Assembly (NCBI GenBank): GCA_030272835.1
Contig: SZOQ01000001.1
Span: 124,001 to 188,000, forward strand
From: 2-12-FULL-60-25 sp003576745
GTDB lineage: Bacteria > Patescibacteriota > Patescibacteriia > 2-12-FULL-60-25
Direction: 5' to 3'
DNA length: 64,000 nucleotides
This document shows, piece after piece, positions 31,585 to 38,200 of this stretch; position 1 is the first letter of the stretch, and every line of letters starts with the position of its first letter. Below the pieces are notes generated by a model. The model was not told the origin of the DNA and did not search any database. It saw nothing but the letters and a program-made list of their open reading frames with translations. Both the position numbers and the translations under genes were made by a program.

Positions 31585-32268
31585 TCAGCCAAGCTGGTAT
31601 TTTCCGTGCTTATGATCGGATACGACTTTGCCGTCCGCAAGCGCGATGACGCGTTTCCGTAGCGCATTCACGACCTCGCGATTATGCGTCACAAGTACCA
31701 CGGTAGTGCCGATTTCATTGATTTTCTGCAAAAGGTCGATGATGTCCTGCGTATTCAAGGCATCAAGATTTCCGGTCGGTTCATCCGCGAGCAGAACTTT
31801 TGGCCGATGCACGAGGGACCGCGCAATCACCACGCGCTGAGCCTCGCCGCCGGAAAGCTGCTGCGGATAACGGCGATCTTTGTCTTCCAGACCGACAATG
31901 CGGAGCACCTGTGGCACAATGTCGCGGATGCGCTTTCCGGGCTGTCCGGCAACCTCGAGCGCAAACGCCACGTTTTCGTATACGGTTTTTTTTGGAAGAA
32001 GTTTGAAGTCCTGGAACACCGTCCCGATTTGGCGGCGCAAGAGCGGAACCTCGCGCCTTCGGATACGAGTAATATCCCAGCCGCCGATTTCAATGGTGCC
32101 GCGCGACGGACGCTCTTCCGCGATCAAGAGCTTCGCGAGCGTGGTTTTTCCGGCGCCGCTCGCCCCCACAATGGAGACGAATTCCCCCGGTTCAATGCGA
32201 AGACTAATATCATTCAGGGAATGAATGTTCGGCGGATAAATTTTCGAGACGTTTTTAAGATTGATCAT
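31585..32268 (-). CDS. ftsE: Cell division ATP-binding protein FtsE
   Basis: 227-residue ABC ATPase. Walker A is GASGAGKT (35-42), Q-loop TVFQDFKLLPKKTVYENVAF (typical of FtsE), ABC signature LSGGEAQR, Walker B VLLADEP and switch His in LVTHN. It drives FtsX through the membrane. The ATG at 32268 (MINLKNVSKIYPP) was chosen because upstream frame sequence is repeat DNA. Its TGA stop lies 1 base before the ftsX ATG. Confidence 0.96.
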   Translation of the reverse strand: MINLKNVSKIYPPNIHSLNDISLRIEPGEFVSIVGASGAGKTTLAKLLIAEERPSRGTIEIGGWDITRIRRREVPLLRRQIGTVFQDFKLLPKKTVYENVAFALEVAGQPGKRIRDIVPQVLRIVGLEDKDRRYPQQLSGGEAQRVVIARSLVHRPKVLLADEPTGNLDALNTQDIIDLLQKINEIGTTVVLVTHNREVVNALRKRVIALADGKVVSDHKHGKYQLG

Positions 32269-32275
32269 GAGAGCA

Positions 32276-32353
32276 GGAGGTAGGAAGTGGGAAGTGGGAA
32301 CATGTTCTATGTTCTTCCACCCTACTCCCCACTTCCTACTCCCTACTTCCTGT
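32276..32353. repeat. Mosaic intergenic repeat, hairpin form
   Basis: AGGAGGTAGGAAGTGGGAAG and TGGGAACATG followed by TTCTTCCACCCTACTCCCCA and CTTCCTACTCCCTACTTCC: purine-rich and pyrimidine-rich arms that can pair. It sits between the ftsE start and the stop of the RlpA-like gene, 78 bases in total. Confidence 0.75.
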
Positions 32354-33487
32354 TTACCACTTCCATGGCGGCGGCGGGAGTTCGTCCGCAAGGGCGTAGA
32401 CCGGGTCTTCCGGCTTTACAAGATCAACGACGACGCCCAAAACGCCGCCGCGCGGATTGCCAATACGGTCGAAGGCAACATAGTCAAGATCGATGACGCG
32501 GTCGGGATGTACGCTTCGATCCGGACCCCAGTCATTCACGGTCACGACGGTAAAGGTGTTCGGATCGTCGGCGCGCGCGACGCGAAGACGCGTCCCTTTG
32601 GGGACATCCGGAGACGCGGCGCACAGACATTCTTTATAGCGATACCAGGAAGCAATGCCGTATCGCATAATGCCGCTGCGATAGGCGGGCGCATACACGG
32701 CTTTGTTTGCCGCGGCTGTCCGCATGGTTACATGCTCTCCGGAAAACGCCGCCGAAACCGTATTCACCGATGATGACAGAACTCGCACCTCCGCCTGTTC
32801 GCCGGATTCGGGCGGCCGGAGCGCCTTAAATGTAAGCGTGAACATTCCAGCCGGCGATATTGCATCGTCCGATCCGAATGCAATTTCAAGCCCCCAGCTT
32901 GCTTCAGTCTGATCCGCCTCCTGTCCCCCGCGCGTACGCGTGAGCGTGAGCGTGGTGGGTTTTAGAAGCGCTCGTTCGTCCCAGGCAAGCACGGCCGCGC
33001 CGCCAAAGGCGTCCATGGTCACGGGTCTGCCCACAAACCCCTGATCAAGCATGAGAAATACGCGCTCATCCGTATAGGTAATCCCATCTGCCCCGGTCGC
33101 TTCCTCGTTCATCGATTCTTGCACAGTCAAAACCGCCTCAAAATCCGCTGAAGAAAGGCTGATATCCGCGGAAGCGAAGACGGTTTTGTGTTTGTCGTCA
33201 AGCGTGATATTGATGGAACCCGACGGGGACAGCGCCTCCGCGTTTTCAAAAGATATGCGCACGCGATCGCCGTCCACATTCAGCGTCACATTCGTAGGGG
33301 CCTGCAGCGTATTCGCATCCCAGTCCACCACAAGGCGATTCTGAAACACCGAAAGCTCAACGGGTCTGCCCACGAATCCCTGATCAAGCATTAGAAAAAG
33401 AGTTTCTCCCTGGCCTTCCGCCGCATTGACGGCAAACGGGCTAGCCAGTAGAATTGCGCACACAATAGAAGGGTTAACCCACCGCAT
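32354..33487 (-). CDS. Exported RlpA-like protein with duplicated N-terminal domain
   Basis: 377 residues with a signal peptide (MRWVNPSIVCAILLASPFAV ending at NAA). Two tandem homologous domains follow: LFLMLDQGFVGRPVELSVFQ (about 30-125) and VFLMLDQGFVGRPVTMDAFG (about 145-240), each starting with the same 13-residue core. The C-terminal part (about 280-365) is a double-psi beta-barrel of the RlpA/3D type: YGIASWYRYKECLCAA, KGTRLRVARADDPNTFTVVT, VNDWGPDRSVHPDRVIDLD. The Asp in VNDWGP and final Asp match lytic transglycosylase-like barrels, so it may cut or bind peptidoglycan. Being upstream of ftsE suggests a role at division. Confidence 0.85.
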   Translation of the reverse strand: MRWVNPSIVCAILLASPFAVNAAEGQGETLFLMLDQGFVGRPVELSVFQNRLVVDWDANTLQAPTNVTLNVDGDRVRISFENAEALSPSGSINITLDDKHKTVFASADISLSSADFEAVLTVQESMNEEATGADGITYTDERVFLMLDQGFVGRPVTMDAFGGAAVLAWDERALLKPTTLTLTRTRGGQEADQTEASWGLEIAFGSDDAISPAGMFTLTFKALRPPESGEQAEVRVLSSSVNTVSAAFSGEHVTMRTAAANKAVYAPAYRSGIMRYGIASWYRYKECLCAASPDVPKGTRLRVARADDPNTFTVVTVNDWGPDRSVHPDRVIDLDYVAFDRIGNPRGGVLGVVVDLVKPEDPVYALADELPPPPWKW

Positions 33488-33529
33488 AGAACGCAGTTTA
33501 AAGGAAAAGAACGAGAAGGCCAAGGGTAC

Positions 33530-33627
33530 GCGGGTCTTGGGTTATGGGTCGTGAGGAATATTTCCGCGAAACCTTTTAGGTAGGCGGCGTATGATCCACA
33601 ACCCAAAATTCACAACCCATAACCCAC
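33530..33627. repeat. Inverted repeat upstream of tRNA-Gly
   Basis: GGGTTATGGGT (33539-33549) and its exact complement ACCCATAACCC (33615-33625) bracket GTCGTGAGG... ATCCACAACCC. Same vocabulary as the mosaic repeat. It ends 4 bases before tRNA-Gly. Confidence 0.75.
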
Positions 33628-33629
33628 CC

Positions 33630-33704
33630 GCGGGTATCGTATAGTGGCTATTATGAATGCTTCCCAAGCATTAGAGAGGGGTTCGATTCCCCTTACCCGC
33701 TCCA
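33630..33704 (+). tRNA. tRNA-Gly (anticodon CCC), CCA encoded
   Basis: Acceptor GCGGGTA/TACCCGC, D arm with GTATAGTGGCTATTAT, anticodon stem AATGC/GCATT around TTCCCAA giving CCC, T arm AGGGG/CCCCT around TTCGATT, discriminator T and encoded CCA. One base separates it from tRNA-Thr. Confidence 0.93.
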
Positions 33705-33705
33705 G

Positions 33706-33780
33706 GCCAGCTTAGCTCAGCGGTAGAGCAATGCTTTCGTAAAGCAGAGGTCCCGGGTTCAAATCCCGGAGCTGGCTCCA
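33706..33780 (+). tRNA. tRNA-Thr (anticodon CGT), CCA encoded
   Basis: Acceptor GCCAGCT/AGCTGGC, D arm GCTCAGCGGTAGAGC, anticodon loop TTCGTAA giving CGT, T arm CCGGG/CCCGG around TTCAAAT, discriminator T and CCA. Followed directly by a strong terminator. Confidence 0.95.
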
Positions 33781-33781
33781 T

Positions 33782-33814
33782 ACAAAAACCGCGTCCGACG
33801 GACGCGGTTTTTGT
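33782..33814 (+). terminator. Intrinsic terminator of the tRNA-Gly/Thr unit
   Basis: A perfect 15-base-pair stem ACAAAAACCGCGTCC / GGACGCGGTTTTTGT with a 3-base loop, immediately after the tRNA-Thr CCA end. Confidence 0.93.
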
Positions 33815-33837
33815 AAATCAACGTTATTCAGAGACGA

Positions 33838-33908
33838 GGAAGGAGAAAGAAAGGGCCGGCATGCCGCGCCCCTCCTTCCCACTCCCTGCTCCCCGACCCT
33901 CCTCCTGC
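33838..33908. repeat. Mosaic repeat fragment
   Basis: AGGAAGGAGAAAGAAAGGGC, then a degenerate copy of the palindrome module (GGGCCGGCATGCCGCGCCCC), then CTCCTTCCCACTCCCTGCTC. It lies between two terminators. Confidence 0.7.
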
Positions 33909-33925
33909 ACGACACCTGCCCGATA

Positions 33926-33956
33926 AAAAAGCCCCGCCATGTATGCGGGGCTTTTT
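33926..33956 (-). terminator. Intrinsic terminator of the DUF378 gene
   Basis: AAAAAGCCCCGC, 7-base loop, GCGGGGCTTTTT. It is the transcription stop for the minus-strand gene ending at 34006 and can also stop rightward read-through. Confidence 0.88.
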
Positions 33957-34005
33957 CGTATTCGTCATTCACATGACTCACGACCGTACGCAGATTCGTC
34001 ATTCA

Positions 34006-34314
34006 TCACGACATCCCGCCTGATGGAGGCATATTGCCGCCTTCGTGATGCCCGCCTTCGTGATGAGCAGGCGTCTCTTCCTTCTTTTTCATATCCCCGA
34101 CACTGATTTTGCACGTCTTGCAGTTCTCCTTCATGAGCATCATGACCGCAGCCACGCCCACGAGTACATAGACGAGCCGCTCAACGAGCGGAAGCCCGCC
34201 GAGGATTGCCGCGACGAGATTGAACTTAAAGAGCCCGACAAGGCCCCAATTAAGCGCACCGGCGAGAACAAGGACCCAGGATGTTTTATGGATCCCGCAC
34301 ATCTTGTGCATCAT
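34006..34314 (-). CDS. DUF378 (YuzA-like) membrane protein with His-rich tail
   Basis: 102 residues with two membrane helices: SWVLVLAGALNWGLVGLFKF, then FNLVAAILGGLPLVERLVYVLVGVAAV. The phrase ALNWGLVG and the FNLVAAILG/VYVLVGVAAV core are the DUF378 signature; function unknown. The C-terminus has a Cys pair (ENCKTCKISVG) and a histidine-glycine tail (HHEGGHHEGG), which suggests binding of a transition metal; such a tail is not usual in the short family members. Two adjacent ATG codons (34314, 34311) are possible starts. Followed by a terminator. Confidence 0.85.
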   Translation of the reverse strand: MMHKMCGIHKTSWVLVLAGALNWGLVGLFKFNLVAAILGGLPLVERLVYVLVGVAAVMMLMKENCKTCKISVGDMKKKEETPAHHEGGHHEGGNMPPSGGMS

Positions 34315-34399
34315 AACGATTCTGTCATTAAGAATGAAAAGTATCGTTTACATATCATAGCTTAAAGAACCTGGGGGTTTCGTCAAGAAAAGGCATGGA

Positions 34400-34500
34400 T
34401 AAAAGAGCGGGGCAAAGGGCAAAGGGCAAAGGGAACGGGGTTCGGGGAGAATTATACCCATACGCAACTACGTACTCTTCCCCCCTACGCAACCTCATTC
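34400..34500. repeat. Mosaic repeat with GGGCAAA array
   Basis: G-runs GGGG-CAAA-GGG-CAAA-GGG-CAAA-GGG-AAC-GGGG at 34409-34440, a possible G-quadruplex, then TTCGGGGAGAATTATACCC and CTACGTACTCTTCCCCCCTA. Confidence 0.85.
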
Positions 34501-34504
34501 CCGT

Positions 34505-34533
34505 TTGCCTCTCCAAAACCCGCCCCGTACAAT
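34505..34533 (+). promoter_or_regulatory. Promoter of the small acidic gene
   Basis: TTGCCT, 17 bases, TACAAT, then 8 bases to the ATG at 34542, which predicts a leaderless mRNA. Confidence 0.55.
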
Positions 34534-34541
34534 CCTCGCAT

Positions 34542-34805
34542 ATGAATCTCGATACACTGAACCAAGACGAACTCTACAATGAGCTTGAAGACCTTGCGCG
34601 TCGCCAGGGTGTGACCTCACAGGACATGTGGAATGAACTCGTAGACGAAGTGATTGATAGCCATTTCAATATCGGCGAACTCGAACAGGATCAGGATCTC
34701 ATCGGTCTCCGCGATGATCTTCGGGCCAAATGGGACGTGTATCAAAGCGAATCCGGCGAAGAAGTTCAACCTCTCAATGAAGACCCGCATACATTAAAGC
34801 GATAG
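34542..34805 (+). CDS. Small acidic hypothetical protein
   Basis: 87 residues, MNLDTLNQDELYNELEDLAR at the N-terminus; very acidic and helical, without cysteines or membrane segment. Not recognised. The middle part (GVTSQDMWNELVDEVIDSHF) and (GELEQDQDLIGLRDDLRAKW) look like two helical hairpins. A promoter with good spacing lies directly before the ATG. It stands alone between two repeats. An acidic small protein of this kind could be a protein-binding regulator; this is a guess. Confidence 0.7.
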   Translation: MNLDTLNQDELYNELEDLARRQGVTSQDMWNELVDEVIDSHFNIGELEQDQDLIGLRDDLRAKWDVYQSESGEEVQPLNEDPHTLKR

Positions 34806-35012
34806 CCGGGTTACGTGGAGATTGTAGATGATAGCTTTTGGCAATTGGGAATTGGGAAAAGAGGGCAAAGGGCAAAGGGCAAAGGGAACGGGTCTCGGGT
34901 TATACAGGGAGTTGGTTACGGGTTATTGGTTATGGGGTTCGGGTTACGGGGCGCATGGCTCACGGCCACCCCTCCACTCCCTACTCCCTGCTTCCACTCC
35001 TCCCTTCCAAGC
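34806..35012. repeat. Mosaic intergenic repeat, long form with G-quadruplex array
   Basis: GGGTTACGTGGAGATTGTAG, TTTTGGCAATTGGGAATTGG, AAAAGAGGGCAAAGGGC with G-runs at 34863-34892, GGTCTCGGGTTATACAGG, GGTTACGGGGCGCATGGCTC, CTCCACTCCCTACTCCCTGC. It starts at the stop of the small acidic gene. Confidence 0.9.
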
Positions 35013-35636
35013 TTACCAACGCATATACCTCACGACATCCGGACGCTGAAGCCGTTCGTTCAAATATGTCTCGAACGCATTCGGGTCTCCCCCATGATCC
35101 GCGGCGAAAGACCCGGCGAGTTTTTGCGTGAGGAGTGCTGGCCGGACCATATGAGTAAGAAAGTCTTCCCTGGTCCAGTTGTAATTCGTTGCAAGAAATG
35201 CATCCAAATCGGACTCGGTTTTATCGGCAGGAATAAACATCCGTACAGCCGCGTCGATTTCCGCCTGACTCAGCTGAATGCCGCGAAAGCCGGCGGCCTC
35301 GAAAACGGCAAGTTCGCGCAGACGCCGCTCAACAACCTGCTGCAGATCCTCGGCCGTGACATCGCGGTTCGCCTGAAGCGCTACTGCTTCTTCCGAGGCT
35401 AAAAACGTTCGCAATGAATCCGCATCTTTCAGATACTCGCGATAATATACGCGTTCGCTTCCAAGCTTGGCCGCAGGAATGGGGAGAATATCCGCCATCC
35501 GCCGTACCAGAGGACCGTCCCAGTGGCGGGCATACAGCCCTACAGAAAGAACGAAAAAGAACATGGCTGCCAAGGCTCCGACCGCAAATAGCGCAACGGC
35601 CGGCAATACCCATCGTCCCCGCAAAAATGACATCAT
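35013..35636 (-). CDS. SurA N-terminal-domain-like membrane-anchored chaperone
   Basis: 207 residues: an N-terminal membrane helix (WVLPAVALFAVGALAAMFFF) and an exported helical domain like the SurA/PrsA N-terminal chaperone domain (VYYREYLKDADSLRTFL, VVERRLRELAVFEAAGFRGI, QLSQAEIDAAVRMFI). The C-terminal foldase (rotamase) domain is absent, so a peptidyl-prolyl isomerase activity is not expected. It ends the operon MurE-like, PH-domain, FtsB-like, this gene, with a 4-base overlap to the FtsB-like gene. Probably helps fold exported proteins near the division site. Confidence 0.75.
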   Translation of the reverse strand: MMSFLRGRWVLPAVALFAVGALAAMFFFVLSVGLYARHWDGPLVRRMADILPIPAAKLGSERVYYREYLKDADSLRTFLASEEAVALQANRDVTAEDLQQVVERRLRELAVFEAAGFRGIQLSQAEIDAAVRMFIPADKTESDLDAFLATNYNWTREDFLTHMVRPALLTQKLAGSFAADHGGDPNAFETYLNERLQRPDVVRYMRW

Positions 35637-36052
35637 AGGGCTAAACGGTCAGGCTGGAAAAAATAATAATACCACTGAAGAGGGTTCGGATAGTCGATTT
35701 CGGGTCGTTCGGCGATTACGTCGAGCGCGACCGCGGAATTCCAGCTACCCGTTGCGGAGAGGCCGTTCAATACTACCACATGCTCGCCCGGCTGTTTTAA
35801 ACCAAGGCGTTTTCGCGCCTCCACCTCCATGCGTTCCGGCGATTGCAGCGTTTGAGCGATTTCAAGAAGGCGTTTGTTCCTGCCCTCGAGTTCCGATGCC
35901 TGCGCTTCGAGCGCCTGAATTTCCTGATCCACCTTCCAGCCGCGATAGCTTTCCCGGACCGTTGCGACTCCAAGCACAAATGCAATCGCAAGACTGCCGA
36001 TCAAAATAACCGGCCATCGTCGGAATCGCGCGAATGCTTCAGGGAACCTCAT
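35633..36052 (-). CDS. FtsB/DivIC-like septum protein
   Basis: 139 residues: one membrane helix (WPVILIGSLAIAFVLGVATV), a coiled coil (DQEIQALEAQASELEGRNKR, LLEIAQTLQSPERMEVEARK) and the LGLKQPGEHVVVL segment typical of the DivIC/FtsB family. A longer C-terminal tail ends in aromatic residues (QWYYYFFQPDRLAL). This protein bridges the FtsL/FtsQ divisome complex. Start overlaps the PH-domain gene by 14 bases and the end overlaps the SurA-like gene by 4. Confidence 0.85.
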   Translation of the reverse strand: MRFPEAFARFRRWPVILIGSLAIAFVLGVATVRESYRGWKVDQEIQALEAQASELEGRNKRLLEIAQTLQSPERMEVEARKRLGLKQPGEHVVVLNGLSATGSWNSAVALDVIAERPEIDYPNPLQWYYYFFQPDRLAL

Positions 36053-36740
36053 GCTCGTCGTCCAGCGGCTTCAGTCTGGCAGAATCGTCGCCGTATAATT
36101 TTTTAATGGCAATGTCGCGATCCTGCGCCTTCAGCGACTGCTCCACGCGTGACAATTCTCCGTCGTCCATGTTTTCCAAACGCGCCTGCAAACGCGACAA
36201 TGTCTGCTTTGGTTCTTCAGGTGCCTTCCGATCTGCGGACGATGCCCCGGAACGTCCTCCGGATCGAAAAATCAACTCATTAACGAGCTTATGCGCCTCC
36301 TGTGGATGAGAAATATAATCGGCGCTGATGACATTGGCGGCCGAAATCGTCAGGCGGCCGAAATGCATGAGATTCTGCAGAATACCTTTCTGCTCCCATT
36401 TGGCGTCCCAGATATTCGATCCGCTGATTTCAGTCACGGAGCGGTTGAAGACGCCGCTTTGTACAACAGAAACCACTCGAAGCGTGGTGAGAATAAGCAC
36501 ACTCCCGTCCCAGATGAGAAGGTACCGAATCGCCAAAAAAATCCCCACGCAAACGAGGACGAGGAAGACGAGAATGCCTGCCGGGCCGGTACGGAAGAGC
36601 GGGAACAAAAAAAAGAACGGAACCACGATAAGAAGCAATGCCAGCGTCAGCCGCGGAATCAGAAAAATAACATGCTTTTTGGCGAGCAACAGAAGATCCT
36701 CTTCTTTCTGGAGCACGATAACGTTTTCGAGCTTGAGCAT
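36039..36740 (-). CDS. Membrane PH-domain protein (YdbS/YdbT-like)
   Basis: 233 residues. Two adjacent membrane helices (about 28-48 and 53-72, LIPRLTLALLLIVVPFFFLF) precede a bacterial PH domain (about 75-145, with ILTTLRVVSVVQSGVFNRSV, EISGSNIWDAKWEQKGILQN and FGRLTISAANVISADYISHP). The C-terminus is a charged helical tail (LSRLQARLENMDDGELSRVE). Family members are envelope proteins of unknown mechanism, sometimes linked to defence or envelope stress. It lies 6 bases after the MurE-like gene. Confidence 0.82.
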   Translation of the reverse strand: MLKLENVIVLQKEEDLLLLAKKHVIFLIPRLTLALLLIVVPFFFLFPLFRTGPAGILVFLVLVCVGIFLAIRYLLIWDGSVLILTTLRVVSVVQSGVFNRSVTEISGSNIWDAKWEQKGILQNLMHFGRLTISAANVISADYISHPQEAHKLVNELIFRSGGRSGASSADRKAPEEPKQTLSRLQARLENMDDGELSRVEQSLKAQDRDIAIKKLYGDDSARLKPLDDEHEVP

Positions 36741-36746
36741 GCCGGG

Positions 36747-38135
36747 CTATTGTAGCGCAGAAGGGCCGTCCGGTGCAGGTTCCCTGTGTTTCCCTCCTGC
36801 GTCTTCTGCTGATATGGCGGTATGGGCGAGCTCTTGAAGCGCCTTCCGCGCGGCTTCACGGTCATCCCACGGAATTTTCTTCCCGTGCGCCACAGCCATA
36901 ACCGGCTCATTCCCCTTTCCCGTAAGAAGCACCGTATCCCCCGGAAGGGCGATACCGACAGCCTTCCGAATCGCATTCATTCTGTCGGGAATGCGAAACA
37001 GCGATATTCCCTCTTTGGCGCCGGCGATTATGCCGCCTTCCGCCACCTGATCGATAATTGCCTGCGGGTCCTCGTCATACGGATCTTCATTGGTCACAAT
37101 GGTAATGTCGGCGCGACGCGCGGAAAGCTCGCCGATGCGAACGCGGCGCGCTGTATCGCGACCGCCTCCGGCGGATCCTGTGACGTGGATGATTCGTCCA
37201 CCTCCGCGAATCCGATCCGCATAATCAAAAAGTTTCTCGAGTGCGGCCGGCTCATACGCATAATCCACGATCACGCGGAATGGCTGGCCTTCATCCACGC
37301 GTTCAACACGTCCGGGCATGCCGGGGACGGAGGCGAGTCTCTCTGAAATGCGTTCGCGCGGAATGCCAAGCGCTTCCGCCGTTGCCACGGCGGCAAGGGC
37401 GTTTTCAACCATCACGCGCCCGGGAATATGGACCGTGAACGGCACCTCTCCGACCGTAAACGAAACGCCATCCTCGCGTTCAATGATATCGCTCGCCGCC
37501 ACGTCGGCTCCTTTCACGGTTCCATACCAGACGACGCGATCGAATCCGGGCACGACGAAATCCTCGGCATGCGCGTCATTTTTGTTCAGGACTTCGATAT
37601 GGGGAATCGCCTCTCCCTCAAAAAATTTCGGCGGTAAGGACGCCGTATGGCAAAATAATTTTTTTTTCGCTCGTTTATACGCCTCAAAACTTCCATGCGC
37701 TTCAATATGCTCGGGCGTGAGATTGGTGAACACGCATGCATCATAGGCAATCTCCCGATGCCGATGCTGAAGTATGCCCTGCGAGGAGGTTTCGACGACG
37801 GCATACCGGCACCCCTCAGACACCATGCGACGAAGGAGTTTTTGCAAGCGGAAACGTCCGGGCATGGTCATTTTGGTGTCATTGACCCATTCGTGATTCC
37901 CGACTTTAAACAGCGCCGTGGTGGTACAGCCTGTTTTTGCGCCGCCGGCCTCCAGCGCTTTCGCCAGAAGATATGACGTGGTGCTTTTTCCGTTCGTGCC
38001 CGTGACGCCGATCACAATGAGCTTTTGGCTCGGATGCCCATATAAAACGGCCGCAATTCTGGCCAAAAAACGGTGATATGAATCCAGTACCCCCTTGGGA
38101 AGCAGGCGGCGTAGCAATTCGAGGAAAGCGTGCAT
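36747..38135 (-). CDS. MurE-like Mur ligase
   Basis: 462 residues, an ATP-dependent peptide ligase of the Mur family that adds an amino acid to a UDP-MurNAc peptide. Nucleotide loop VIGVTGTNGKSTTSYLL (P-loop at 43-52), FTNLTPEHIEAHGSFEAYKR, NALAAVATAEALGIP, VDYAYEPAALEKLFDYADRI and TNEDPYDEDPQAIIDQV. The usual MurE N-terminal UDP-binding domain (about 90 residues) is absent, and the DNPR-type diaminopimelate motif reads NEDPYDEDP, so the amino acid added is not predictable. The ATG at 38135 skips seven residues of the longer frame. It heads the operon with the PH-domain, FtsB-like and SurA-like genes. Confidence 0.88.
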   Translation of the reverse strand: MHAFLELLRRLLPKGVLDSYHRFLARIAAVLYGHPSQKLIVIGVTGTNGKSTTSYLLAKALEAGGAKTGCTTTALFKVGNHEWVNDTKMTMPGRFRLQKLLRRMVSEGCRYAVVETSSQGILQHRHREIAYDACVFTNLTPEHIEAHGSFEAYKRAKKKLFCHTASLPPKFFEGEAIPHIEVLNKNDAHAEDFVVPGFDRVVWYGTVKGADVAASDIIEREDGVSFTVGEVPFTVHIPGRVMVENALAAVATAEALGIPRERISERLASVPGMPGRVERVDEGQPFRVIVDYAYEPAALEKLFDYADRIRGGGRIIHVTGSAGGGRDTARRVRIGELSARRADITIVTNEDPYDEDPQAIIDQVAEGGIIAGAKEGISLFRIPDRMNAIRKAVGIALPGDTVLLTGKGNEPVMAVAHGKKIPWDDREAARKALQELAHTAISAEDAGGKHREPAPDGPSALQ

Positions 38136-38184
38136 GGCGCTGAGGTTAGCCAACAATTCGACTCACGTCGAGAGCGGATCTTCG

Positions 38185-38193
38185 TGCTAGTAT
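38185..38193 (+). promoter_or_regulatory. Extended -10 of the membrane glycosyltransferase-like gene
   Basis: TGCTAGTAT, then 7 bases to an ATG at 38201. An upstream in-frame ATG at 38192 overlaps the -10 and is therefore not preferred. Confidence 0.45.
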
Positions 38194-38200
38194 GAACGCC

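Noticed and set aside
5907..32268. Recoded TGA (code 25)
   Set aside because: TGA ends several full-length genes at the expected place, such as peroxiredoxin (10201-10203) and ftsE.
36741..36754. TACAAT 8 bases before the PH-domain gene as a leaderless promoter
   Set aside because: The sequence is the Leu-Gln-stop end of the MurE-like gene (CTACAATAG); a real promoter cannot be separated from chance.
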